The notes: a model not told the origin generated them from the sequence alone. 6,516 nucleotides of DNA from an uncultured Prevotella sp. (GCA_945788545.1 CALZMK010000090.1:1-6516); one strand, 5' to 3'. Numbered from the stretch's first letter, positions 1 through 6,178 are shown. Translations and numbers: made by a program.

Positions 1-242
1 GTGTGGCCGTTGACCATCTGAAAACTCGACTGTCGCGATGTGCTCGGACCCATCAATACCTCGAAGGCATCGGGGAAATTGCCAGCACGGAAATTATCGA
101 CATCCTGAGTGTTGACAGTGTAAGTGAGTCGAAACTGCTCTCCCACCGACACATGCGACGGCGCTCCCGCCACGAGTTTCTGTGCCGTGGCAGTGACAGT
201 GACTGCAAAGAGTGTGAATAATATCGAAAATAATCTTCTCAT
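1..242 (-). CDS. batD: BatD family protein, N-terminal 80 residues (truncated by window edge)
   Basis: This is the 5' end of a minus-strand gene that continues past position 1. The ATG at 242-240 opens a frame with no stop to the window edge. Residues 1-21 form a signal peptide: MRR, a hydrophobic stretch, then an Ala/Thr-rich end before AQ. The mature protein starts near K22 with a beta-rich region including SVGEQF (about residues 32-37) and the segment FEVLMGPSTS (about residues 60-69), which I recognise as typical of the N-terminal domain of Bacteroidota BatD. Full-length BatD proteins usually have several periplasmic Ig-like domains and a C-terminal membrane segment, none visible here. 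The gene lies 25 nt downstream of the batB-batC frame, so it is the next gene of the same operon; batE often follows in relatives. There is no Shine-Dalgarno sequence in the AT-rich gap, as is normal for the phylum. Biochemical function is unknown; a periplasmic or membrane partner of BatA/BatB is the usual inference. Confidence 0.9.
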   Translation of the reverse strand, partial: MRRLFSILFTLFAVTVTATAQKLVAGAPSHVSVGEQFRLTYTVNTQDVDNFRAGNFPDAFEVLMGPSTSRQSSFQMVNGH

Positions 243-267
243 CAATATAATATTTTATATCACATTG

Positions 268-969
268 TTACCAATTCTTGTCGAGCTTGCGCGAGCGAGG
301 CTGCTGCATCTTGTCCTTCATGCGCTTCTGAGTGTTCTTCTCCTGCTGTATGGCGGCATTGAGCAACTGCTCGGCGTTGTCCTTGCTCATCTTGTTCTTG
401 TCCTGCTTCTCTTTCTGCTTGTCTTTGTTCTGATCTTTCTTGTCCTGATCCTTCTTCTCGTCCTTACCGTTCTGGTCCTTCTTTTGGTCTTTCTTGTCCT
501 GGTTCTTCTTGTCCTGCTGCTTCTTCTGTTGCTTCTTGCAGAGTTCAAGGTTGTATCGGGCCTCGTCGTCCTTAGGATTCAGGCGCAGCGCGTTCTTGTA
601 TGCCTCGATAGCCTCGGAGAACATCTTGTGCGACTGGCATACCACACCCATGTTGTGATATCCCATGGCCTTGCGTATGGCACTCGTTTCGAGTTGCACT
701 CCGCTCTGATATGCCACGACAGCCGCCGAGTCTTTCTTCTGGGCGAAGAGAGCATTGCCGAGATTGTATGCAGCCTGAGGATTGCGAGGATTTTTCTCCA
801 TTGCCTTGCGATATGACACTTCGGAGTCGGCATGCTTACCGCTGCGGAAGAGTCGGTTGCCCTCGCGTATGTTGCTGCGGTCGCTCTGAGCCTGAGTCGG
901 TATGGTGCTCACGAGCATGAGGGCGAGAATGGCAGAGGCATAACGGCGCTTGCCCTTGAAGAACCGCAC
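268..969 (-). other. batC: Possible separately translated BatC from an internal in-frame GTG
   Basis: Codon 334 of the joined frame is GTG (969-967). Translation from it would give a 233-residue protein beginning MRFFKGKRR, followed by a hydrophobic segment and TQAQ. That is a normal-looking signal peptide and a usual length for free-standing BatC. What is seen: the GTG, the basic n-region and the hydrophobic core in the right order. What is inferred: that ribosomes start there. Bacteroidota rarely rely on Shine-Dalgarno sequences, so the lack of one neither supports nor excludes initiation. This entry is an alternative product of the batB-batC frame, not an additional gene. Confidence 0.35.
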
Positions 970-1968
970 GTTCTTGAGCAGCGGGTTCTTGCACTCCAAC
1001 AGACAAAGTTCGGCGATGAGGAGCAGAAGCACCAATATGCCGACAGCCTGAAACTGTTCGTCGAAATCGCTATATACGGTTGTCTCGGTCTCTTTCTTCG
1101 ACAATTTGGCGAGTTCGTTGTCGAGTTGTCGCTGAGCGTCGCTGTTGTTGTCAACATGGATATATGCTCCGCCGCCAGCCTTGGCAATATCTCGACACAT
1201 GTCCTGATTGAGTCGTGTCATCACGGTGTTGCCGGCGCGATCCTTCATATATCCGCCATTGCCGTCAGGAATAGGCGCTCCGCCTTTTGATCCCACTCCG
1301 AGCACATACACGCGCATTCCCTTCTTGCGTGCTTCCTGTGCCGCCTCAACGGCTCCGCCCTCGTGGTCCTCACCGTCGGTGATGACGATGATGGCCTTGC
1401 CGATGCCTTCCTCTTGCGTGAAACTGTTCACTGCCTTAGAGATGGCAAGGGCGATGTCGGTGCCTTGTGTGGCTATCAGTGACGGTTGGATGTCGGCAAG
1501 GAACATCTTCGCCGACACATAGTCGCTGGTGATGGGAAGTTGGATGAACGCGTCGCCGGCGAATACGATAAGTCCGATTTTGTCGTCGGTGAAGTTATCC
1601 ACGAGATTCTCCACCATCATCTTGCAGCGGTCGAGACGGCTCGGAGTTACATCCTGTGCTAGCATTGAGTTGCTGATGTCCATGGCAATGATAGTCTCGA
1701 TGCCCTGGCGCTTCTCATGACTTATCTTGGTGCCCAACTGCGGGCGTGCGAGCATGACGATGATGAGAGCAAGAGCCGCCTGAAGCAACCAAAACTTCAC
1801 TGCCGGACGCCATCGCGAGACGTCGGGCATGAGTTGCTTGACGAGTTGCGGGTCGCCAAACTTCCTGAGTCGCTTTTTCCTCGATCTTGTCATCATAAAC
1901 CTCAGCAATGCCAGCATGGGAATCACGGCAAGGAGGTAAAGGTATATTGAATCTTCAAATCTAAACAT
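268..1968 (-). CDS. batB: BatB-BatC joined protein: membrane VWA domain plus periplasmic TPR domain
   Basis: This is one 566-residue frame with no stop between two parts that are separate genes in the described Bacteroides fragilis operon. Residues 1-330 are BatB: membrane segments at about 8-24 and 58-74, a VWA domain at about 90-285, and a third membrane segment at about 307-325. The MIDAS motif is intact: D97-x-S99-x-S101, T170 in GTD, and T197-D198-G199. Residues 334-566 are BatC: a basic stretch (KGKRR), a hydrophobic segment at 344-360 ending in TQAQ like a signal peptide, TPR-type helices at about 365-475 (YNLGNALFAQ; YKNALRLNPKDDEARYNL), a Lys/Gln/Asp-rich tract at 478-526, and a C-terminus ending DKNW. 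The basic residues at 28-36 and 338-342 suggest that the VWA and TPR parts are both periplasmic. The gene starts 7 nt after the batA stop and has no Shine-Dalgarno sequence. The role is inferred: an envelope complex with BatA, BatD and the MoxR ATPase. It may be a true fusion, or BatC may also be made from an internal start at 969. Confidence 0.93.
   Translation of the reverse strand: MFRFEDSIYLYLLAVIPMLALLRFMMTRSRKKRLRKFGDPQLVKQLMPDVSRWRPAVKFWLLQAALALIIVMLARPQLGTKISHEKRQGIETIIAMDISNSMLAQDVTPSRLDRCKMMVENLVDNFTDDKIGLIVFAGDAFIQLPITSDYVSAKMFLADIQPSLIATQGTDIALAISKAVNSFTQEEGIGKAIIVITDGEDHEGGAVEAAQEARKKGMRVYVLGVGSKGGAPIPDGNGGYMKDRAGNTVMTRLNQDMCRDIAKAGGGAYIHVDNNSDAQRQLDNELAKLSKKETETTVYSDFDEQFQAVGILVLLLLIAELCLLECKNPLLKNVRFFKGKRRYASAILALMLVSTIPTQAQSDRSNIREGNRLFRSGKHADSEVSYRKAMEKNPRNPQAAYNLGNALFAQKKDSAAVVAYQSGVQLETSAIRKAMGYHNMGVVCQSHKMFSEAIEAYKNALRLNPKDDEARYNLELCKKQQKKQQDKKNQDKKDQKKDQNGKDEKKDQDKKDQNKDKQKEKQDKNKMSKDNAEQLLNAAIQQEKNTQKRMKDKMQQPRSRKLDKNW
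391..537 (-). repeat. Low-complexity tract encoding Lys/Gln/Asp repeats in the BatC tail
   Basis: This stretch encodes residues 478-526 of the joined protein, composed almost only of K, Q, D, N and E in patterns such as DKKDQ and NKDK. On the plus strand it is pyrimidine-rich. The 11-mer ttcttgtcctg (minus strand CAGGACAAGAA, encoding Q-D-K plus K or N) occurs exactly at 395-405, 437-447, 491-501 and 506-516. Offsets of 42, 54 and 15 nt are all multiples of three, so the copies are in phase. The 14-mer tctttcttgtcctg occurs at 434-447 and 488-501. The tract is probably an extended, highly charged linker between the TPR domain and the C-terminal helix. Lysine-rich tails are common in BatC proteins as I know the family. 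Confidence 0.85.
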
Positions 1969-1975
1969 GGCGATA

Positions 1976-2974
1976 TTATGGTATTCTTCTAAATACGGTT
2001 ATTCGCAGCAATATCTCCAAGAGGAGTGATATGGCTGCCGCAAGGGCGAAAGGCTGATAAGCCTCATAGCGCTTACTGAACTTCTTCACGTTGAGCTTCG
2101 ACTTCTCCAGTCGGTCGATTTCCTTGTATATGTTCTTGAGCTCGGCAGTATTTGTGGCGCGATAGAAATCGCCCTCGGTGGCAGCGGCGATATCCGCCAG
2201 CATCTTGGTGTCGATTTCCACGGGCATGTTGACATACTGCACTCCGCCAGCCACAGGCATAGGGTAGGGAGCAACCTTGTTGGTGCCCACACCGATGGTA
2301 TATACCCTGATACCAAGACTTTGGGCAATCTCGGCGGCGGTCATTGGCGATATGTCGCCCATGTTGTTACTTCCGTCGGTGAGGAGGATAACAACCTTGC
2401 TCTTGGCCTTCGAACCCTTGAGACGAGTGACGGCATTGGCGAGCCCCATACCGATGGCTGTTCCGTCGCTGATGAGTCCGCGGGCGGCAATGTCGGTGCG
2501 CACGTTTTGCAAGAGATTGAGCAGCGAGGCATGGTCGGTGGTCATCGGACATTGGGTGAAAGCCTCACCAGCAAATATCGACAAACCGATGTTGTCGTTG
2601 GGACGACCGATGATAAACTCCGACGCCACAGCCTTGGCAGCCTCAATACGGTTGGGTTTGAGGTCTTCGGCAAGCATACTTGTCGAGACGTCGATGGCAA
2701 GCATTATGTCGATGCCTTCCACCGACTTGTTTTTCCACGAGTTGCTGGTTTGCGGTCGAGCCATCACTATCACGATGAGCGTGAATGTGACGATGCGCAA
2801 CAGCAGTTGGAGCGGCATCAGCCTCACACGCCAACTCTTCGGTGCGTAGTTGAAGGCGAACGTGTCGCTCATTCTCAATGTGGGTTCGCTTTTCTTTCTG
2901 TACATCACATACCATATCAGATAGGGTATGATGAGCAGTAGCAGAAACAGATATTCCTTATTGGCAAATTCCAT
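1976..2974 (-). CDS. batA: BatA, membrane-anchored VWA domain protein
   Basis: This 332-residue protein has the standard BatA layout: membrane segments at about 8-24 and 57-73, a VWA domain at about 87-290, and a third membrane segment at about 308-325. The metal-ion-dependent adhesion site is complete: D95-x-S97-x-S99 in IDVSTS, T172 in DGTAIG, and T199-D200-G201-S202 in LLTDGS. The basic stretch after the first segment (RKK at 26-28) and the basic C-terminus (FRRIP) suggest cytoplasmic loops and a periplasmic VWA domain. It is a paralogue of BatB immediately downstream; both carry the MARPQ motif at the end of the second membrane segment (residues 71-75 here, 72-77 in BatB as MLARPQ). The start ATG lies 7 nt after the preceding stop, and the batB start lies 7 nt after its own stop, so co-translation from one mRNA is expected. 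The family is linked to MoxR ATPases and the cell envelope; no enzymatic activity is known. Confidence 0.96.
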   Translation of the reverse strand: MEFANKEYLFLLLLIIPYLIWYVMYRKKSEPTLRMSDTFAFNYAPKSWRVRLMPLQLLLRIVTFTLIVIVMARPQTSNSWKNKSVEGIDIMLAIDVSTSMLAEDLKPNRIEAAKAVASEFIIGRPNDNIGLSIFAGEAFTQCPMTTDHASLLNLLQNVRTDIAARGLISDGTAIGMGLANAVTRLKGSKAKSKVVILLTDGSNNMGDISPMTAAEIAQSLGIRVYTIGVGTNKVAPYPMPVAGGVQYVNMPVEIDTKMLADIAAATEGDFYRATNTAELKNIYKEIDRLEKSKLNVKKFSKRYEAYQPFALAAAISLLLEILLRITVFRRIP

Positions 2975-2981
2975 TGTCCTA

Positions 2982-4052
2982 TTATATTAATAAGGTGTAA
3001 ACGACATAGATGACATATACGAGAATGGCAGCTGCCGAGACGATGAGAGCGGTGATTGAGCCTTTGAGCACTCGGCGTGTTTTCTTGCTTCTCACCTCTT
3101 CCTCGCTCATTTGCGGTTTTTCAGCCTTTTGGTCGGGCTGTGCCTCCATCTTTGTCTTGTTGATAAACTCTATGGCGTTGACGAGATTCATGTCATTCTC
3201 ATTGATGAGTGTGGAGTATTTTGCAAACTTCACAAGGTCGGCTGTTTGGAATAGCATGCGCAGTTCGTCGAGCGCCTGCTGGTCTTGCGTCTCGGTGAGT
3301 CGGTCGATGATTTCGGATGATGTCATCTCCATCGCCATGAATCCATATCGCTCCTCGATATACTTGCGCAGCGTGTCGGTGAGTTTGGTGTAATACTCCT
3401 TCTGGTTTTCGGATGTCACCATCTTCTCGGCCTTTATCACCTCAATCTCCTTCAGAGCCTTTTGATGCGGCAGCAGTTTCTTCACTATCTTGATGGAAGC
3501 CACGATGGGTTTGTTGTCCCTGAGGCGCAGATAGAGCCAATATGCCACTGCCAATATCACGAGCATCAGTATGCTGAGCCAGAAGGCCAGGCTCCAGTCG
3601 CTCCAACTGAATGGATTGTCCTGCACATCCTTCGGACCATAGAACTGGTCGAGCTTTGTGGTGTCAACGGGCACTTCCAACACCTTGAGTGCAAGGCTCT
3701 TACTCTTGAATTGCTTACCATTCACTTTAACCGTGAACGGAGGCAAGTAATACAGTTTGCCGTCGAAAGAAGTGAGTCGATACTTATGAGTGAACACCGC
3801 CATCCCGTTGTCGATATTGACTATGGCGGAGTCGGCATGGCTCACCACTTCCACTCCGGGAGTAATCATCTGCTGCGGTTTGAAGTCGGGATATTCCACC
3901 TTTGCTCCTTCCTTGGCAGTAGTCCTCACGCTCACCTCCACTTGTTGGCCTATAAGAATCTCTATGGAGTCGATTGTCGCCTCCACTGTAGCCTGTGCCG
4001 CAGCTGTCATAGCCGCGCAAGCCAATAATATTATAGTTAAATACCTTTTCAA
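2982..4052 (-). CDS. BatD-like membrane protein of the moxR-bat operon (unnamed)
   Basis: This 356-residue protein begins at a TTG (4052-4050). A TAG lies two codons upstream in the same frame, so no earlier start is possible, and the TTG is directly followed by a good signal peptide: KR, a hydrophobic core, then AAAQ near residue 20. Residues about 21-128 form a beta-rich, BatD-like periplasmic domain (IEILIGQQVEVSV; YYLPPFTVKV). A membrane segment follows at about 153-175. Residues about 180-300 form a helical cytoplasmic region with KEYYTKLTDTLRKYIEERYG, resembling the region after the membrane segment in BatD or DUF4381-type proteins. A linker rich in Lys and Glu and a second membrane segment at about 333-355 close the protein. 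The gene sits between the DUF58 gene (3 nt gap) and batA (7 nt gap), the position where relatives carry a similar hypothetical protein. The function is unknown; by topology it could couple the cytosolic MoxR/DUF58 pair to the periplasmic Bat proteins, which is inference only. Confidence 0.88.
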   Translation of the reverse strand: MKRYLTIILLACAAMTAAAQATVEATIDSIEILIGQQVEVSVRTTAKEGAKVEYPDFKPQQMITPGVEVVSHADSAIVNIDNGMAVFTHKYRLTSFDGKLYYLPPFTVKVNGKQFKSKSLALKVLEVPVDTTKLDQFYGPKDVQDNPFSWSDWSLAFWLSILMLVILAVAYWLYLRLRDNKPIVASIKIVKKLLPHQKALKEIEVIKAEKMVTSENQKEYYTKLTDTLRKYIEERYGFMAMEMTSSEIIDRLTETQDQQALDELRMLFQTADLVKFAKYSTLINENDMNLVNAIEFINKTKMEAQPDQKAEKPQMSEEEVRSKKTRRVLKGSITALIVSAAAILVYVIYVVYTLLI

Positions 4053-4055
4053 TTT

Positions 4056-4925
4056 CTAATTTCTCATTTTAAACAGCATCATCATCGCCTTGACATAGTC
4101 GTCGTTTGTTGCAACCGAGATGTTGTCAACATTGCACTTATTGAAAGTGTCGGCGAGAGTTGCCTGTCGCTTGTTCCAATATTGGGTGTAAGCATTGCGA
4201 GTGCGCTTGCTGCTCGTATCGACATACTGCTCAAATCCCGTCTCGGCATCCACAACACGCATAAGTCCCACGTCGGGCAGTTCCCTTGAGCGCACATCAT
4301 ACACCTGGATGGCTACAATGTCGTGCTTGCGGTTGCAGATGGAGAGTGTCTGCTGGAAGTCATTGCGCACGTAGAAGTCGCTGAGCAAGAAGGCTGTACA
4401 CCTGCGCTTTGCCACTCCCGAGAGGAACTCGAGCGCCCCGCGAATGTCGGTGCGGCGGCTCTCGGGCTGGAAGTCTATCAGTTCGCGGATGATATACAGA
4501 ATATGCTTGCGGCCTTTCTTTGGCGGAATATACTTCTCGATTTTGTCGGAGAAGAAGATGACACCAATCTTGTCGTTGTTCTGTATGGCACTGAATGCCA
4601 GTGTGGCGGCAATCTCGGTGAGCATGTCGCGCTTGGCTTGTCCTTGCGTTCCGAAGTCGAGCGAACCGCTCACATCCACGAGAAGCATCACGGTGAGTTC
4701 GCGCTCTTCCTCAAACACCTTCACGTATGGTCGGTTGAAGCGCGCCGTGACATTCCAGTCGATGTCCCTGACGTCGTCGCCAAACTGATACTCTCGCACC
4801 TCGCTGAACGCCATTCCCCTTCCCTTGAAGGCCGAATGGTATTGTCCGGCGAAGATATTCGCGCTCAGTCCGCGCGTCTTGATTTCTATCTTCCTTACTT
4901 TCTTTAATAACTCTTGCGTATCCAT
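4056..4925 (-). CDS. DUF58 family protein with VWA fold (MoxR partner)
   Basis: This 289-residue protein has no signal peptide or membrane segment and is probably cytosolic. The DUF58 signature is at residues 41-63: R44, Y46, GDD at 49-51, R53 and IDWNVTAR at 55-62. A VWA-like fold follows, with a MIDAS-type D84-x-S86-x-S88 (VDVSGS), TD at 159-160 and LSDF at 181-184. The frame is open upstream to 5018, but that extension overlaps the moxR coding region. The ATG at 4925 is preferred: it lies 7 nt after the moxR stop and gives the usual start MDTQELLKKVRKIEI of the family. The stop is TAG, whereas most genes here end in TAA. Genes of this type sit next to moxR across bacteria, and the product is presumed to be a substrate or adaptor of the ATPase. 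Its molecular role remains undefined. Confidence 0.95.
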   Translation of the reverse strand: MDTQELLKKVRKIEIKTRGLSANIFAGQYHSAFKGRGMAFSEVREYQFGDDVRDIDWNVTARFNRPYVKVFEEERELTVMLLVDVSGSLDFGTQGQAKRDMLTEIAATLAFSAIQNNDKIGVIFFSDKIEKYIPPKKGRKHILYIIRELIDFQPESRRTDIRGALEFLSGVAKRRCTAFLLSDFYVRNDFQQTLSICNRKHDIVAIQVYDVRSRELPDVGLMRVVDAETGFEQYVDTSSKRTRNAYTQYWNKRQATLADTFNKCNVDNISVATNDDYVKAMMMLFKMRN

Positions 4926-4932
4926 CCGAACA

Positions 4933-5928
4933 TCAAGGCACTTCCACCTTATTAATAATACGGCTAATGATTTCCTCGCTCGACACATTGCTTGCCTCGG
5001 CCTCGTAGGTGAGACCAACGCGATGGCGCAACACGTCGTGAGCCACTGCTCTCACGTCCTCGGGCACTACATATCCCCTGCGCTTGATGAAGGCATAGGC
5101 GCGGGCAGCCTTGGCGAGCGAGATGCTGGCACGCGGACTGCCGCCGAAGGAGATGAGCGACGACATGTCCTTGAGACCGTAGCGGTCGGGATAACGTGTG
5201 GCAAAGACGATGTCGGCGATATACTGTTCGATTTTCTCGTCGATATACACCTCGCGCACTACACTGCGGGCGCGGATAATCTCGTCGGCGGTGCTCACGG
5301 GAGTTACTGTGGGCATCTGTCCCTGGATATTCTCGCGGATGATGCGCTTTTCCTCTTCGAGCGTGGGATAGTCGATGACAACCTTGAGCATGAATCGGTC
5401 AACCTGAGCCTCGGGCAACTGATATGTACCTTCCTGCTCAATCGGGTTCTGAGTGGCCATCACGAGGAATGGATTGGGCAGTTGGAATGTCTCGCTGCCG
5501 ATAGTCACCTGCTTCTCCTGCATGGCCTCGAGCAATGCGCTCTGCACCTTTGCCGGAGCACGGTTGATCTCGTCGGCAAGGACGAAATTGGCGAACACGG
5601 GACCTTTCTTCACATTAAATTTCTCTTCCTTCTGCGAATATATCAGCGTACCGACAACATCGGCAGGCAAGAGGTCGGGAGTAAACTGAATACGGCTGTA
5701 TTCTGAGTCAATCAACTGGGCAAGGGTTTTGATTGCAAGTGTCTTGGCAAGACCGGGAACACCTTCGAGAAGGATGTGTCCGTCGCTCAGCAATCCGATG
5801 AGAAGCGAATCCACAAGATGCTTCTGTCCCACAATCACGCGGTCCATGCCGCTGACAAGATTTGTCACAAATGTACTTTGTTGTTCGATGCGAATATTCA
5901 ATTCGCGAATGTCAATAGCTTCTGCCAT
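4933..5928 (-). CDS. moxR: MoxR family AAA+ ATPase
   Basis: This 331-residue cytosolic AAA+ ATPase is complete and of normal family length. Motifs in order: Walker A GVPGLAKT (56-63), Walker B VLADEINR (116-123), sensor 1 in ATQNP (158-162), arginine finger region DRF (177-179, R178), and sensor 2 GGSPR (262-266, R266). All catalytic residues are present. MoxR proteins are regarded as chaperone-like ATPases that remodel VWA proteins, and the four genes downstream include three VWA-type proteins, which fits. It is the first gene of the operon: the ATG at 5928 follows an AT-rich leader and no upstream co-directional gene is visible. The stop is TGA at 4935-4933, 7 nt before the DUF58 start. The subfamily by context is the one linked to bat genes; the symbol moxR is a family label, not proof of orthology to the Paracoccus gene. 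Confidence 0.97.
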   Translation of the reverse strand: MAEAIDIRELNIRIEQQSTFVTNLVSGMDRVIVGQKHLVDSLLIGLLSDGHILLEGVPGLAKTLAIKTLAQLIDSEYSRIQFTPDLLPADVVGTLIYSQKEEKFNVKKGPVFANFVLADEINRAPAKVQSALLEAMQEKQVTIGSETFQLPNPFLVMATQNPIEQEGTYQLPEAQVDRFMLKVVIDYPTLEEEKRIIRENIQGQMPTVTPVSTADEIIRARSVVREVYIDEKIEQYIADIVFATRYPDRYGLKDMSSLISFGGSPRASISLAKAARAYAFIKRRGYVVPEDVRAVAHDVLRHRVGLTYEAEASNVSSEEIISRIINKVEVP

Positions 5929-5989
5929 AATTCATCTATATATTCAATATGTTTTCAATTATCTTTTCTATATACTTTCAATTTTGCTG

Positions 5990-6023
5990 CAAAATTACTT
6001 AGTAATTGCGAAATATCGGCATT
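5990..6023 (-). promoter_or_regulatory. Candidate Bacteroidota-type promoter for the moxR-bat operon
   Basis: On the minus strand, positions 5997-5990 read TAATTTTG, a full match to the Bacteroidota -7 consensus TAnnTTTG. It is the only such match on this strand in the intergenic region. The expected -33 TTTG is poor: the best candidate is AATG at 6023-6020, with a 22-nt spacer. If used, transcription would start near 5983 and leave a leader of about 55 nt before the moxR ATG. The weak -33 element lowers confidence or implies help from a regulator. Confidence 0.5.
5993..6007. promoter_or_regulatory. Perfect 15-nt dyad overlapping the operon's -7 element (possible operator)
   Basis: AATTACT, a central T, then AGTAATT form a perfect inverted repeat with 7-bp arms. 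Its left arm overlaps the candidate -7 box at 5990-5997, so a bound protein could block RNA polymerase. The arms are AT-rich and the surroundings are very AT-rich, so chance is a real possibility. No cognate regulator is encoded in the window. Confidence 0.3.
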
Positions 6024-6120
6024 ATTCTGTCTAAAAAATATTAATTCTACCCGATATAAAAGAAAATTTAAGAAAACTATACCCATTTTTTTGGATTTAT
6101 GATAAAAAATAGATGTTTTT

Positions 6121-6152
6121 TTTGGAAAAACCGAGAAAACTTCTTACCTTTG
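6121..6152 (+). promoter_or_regulatory. Bacteroidota-type promoter for the aspartokinase gene
   Basis: TTTG at 6121-6124 (the end of a T run) is followed after 20 nt by TACCTTTG at 6145-6152, matching the -33 TTTG and -7 TAnnTTTG consensus at the preferred spacing. Transcription would start near 6158-6160, giving a leader of only about 20 nt. That leaves no room for a threonine/isoleucine leader peptide and attenuator of the enterobacterial thr type. Confidence 0.75.
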
Positions 6153-6178
6153 CAACCACAAAATCATTTTAACACATT

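Larger units (their letters stand above)
5929..6178. other. AT-rich divergent intergenic region between moxR and the aspartokinase gene
   Basis: These 250 bases separate the divergent bat operon and aspartokinase gene. The composition is far more AT-rich than the flanking genes, with runs of A and T around 6031-6126. I see no convincing small gene: short plus-strand frames here overlap the moxR 5' end or are AT-rich without family features. The region contains a candidate promoter for each direction, a 15-nt dyad and three copies of ttcaat in the presumed moxR leader. Confidence 0.85.

Noticed and set aside
124..816. A 230-codon plus-strand frame encoding a strikingly leucine/valine-rich, membrane-like protein
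   Set aside because: It is antisense to the Lys/Gln/Asp-rich and TPR parts of batC. The AAG, CAG and GAC codons of that strand read as CTT, CTG and GTC on the other, producing an artificial hydrophobic protein. It has no family features.
2321..2941. Plus-strand frames of about 190-206 codons opposite batA
   Set aside because: They mirror the well-supported batA frame with its intact MIDAS motif and show no family features of their own.
4926..5018. A longer DUF58 protein with 31 extra N-terminal residues starting at 5018
   Set aside because: The extension overlaps the moxR coding region, has no family resemblance, and the ATG at 4925 gives the standard family N-terminus 7 nt after the moxR stop.
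4825..5706. A 293-codon plus-strand frame opposite moxR and DUF58
   Set aside because: It is antisense to two genes with complete catalytic and signature motifs and has no recognisable domains; long antisense frames are common opposite GC-biased codons.
5729..6102. Plus-strand frames running from inside moxR into the intergenic region
   Set aside because: They start antisense to moxR and continue into AT-rich DNA with random-looking composition; no promoter or domain supports them.
6153..6178. Leader peptide and attenuator control of the aspartokinase gene
   Set aside because: The predicted leader is about 20 nt and contains no small frame, threonine/isoleucine codon run or hairpin.
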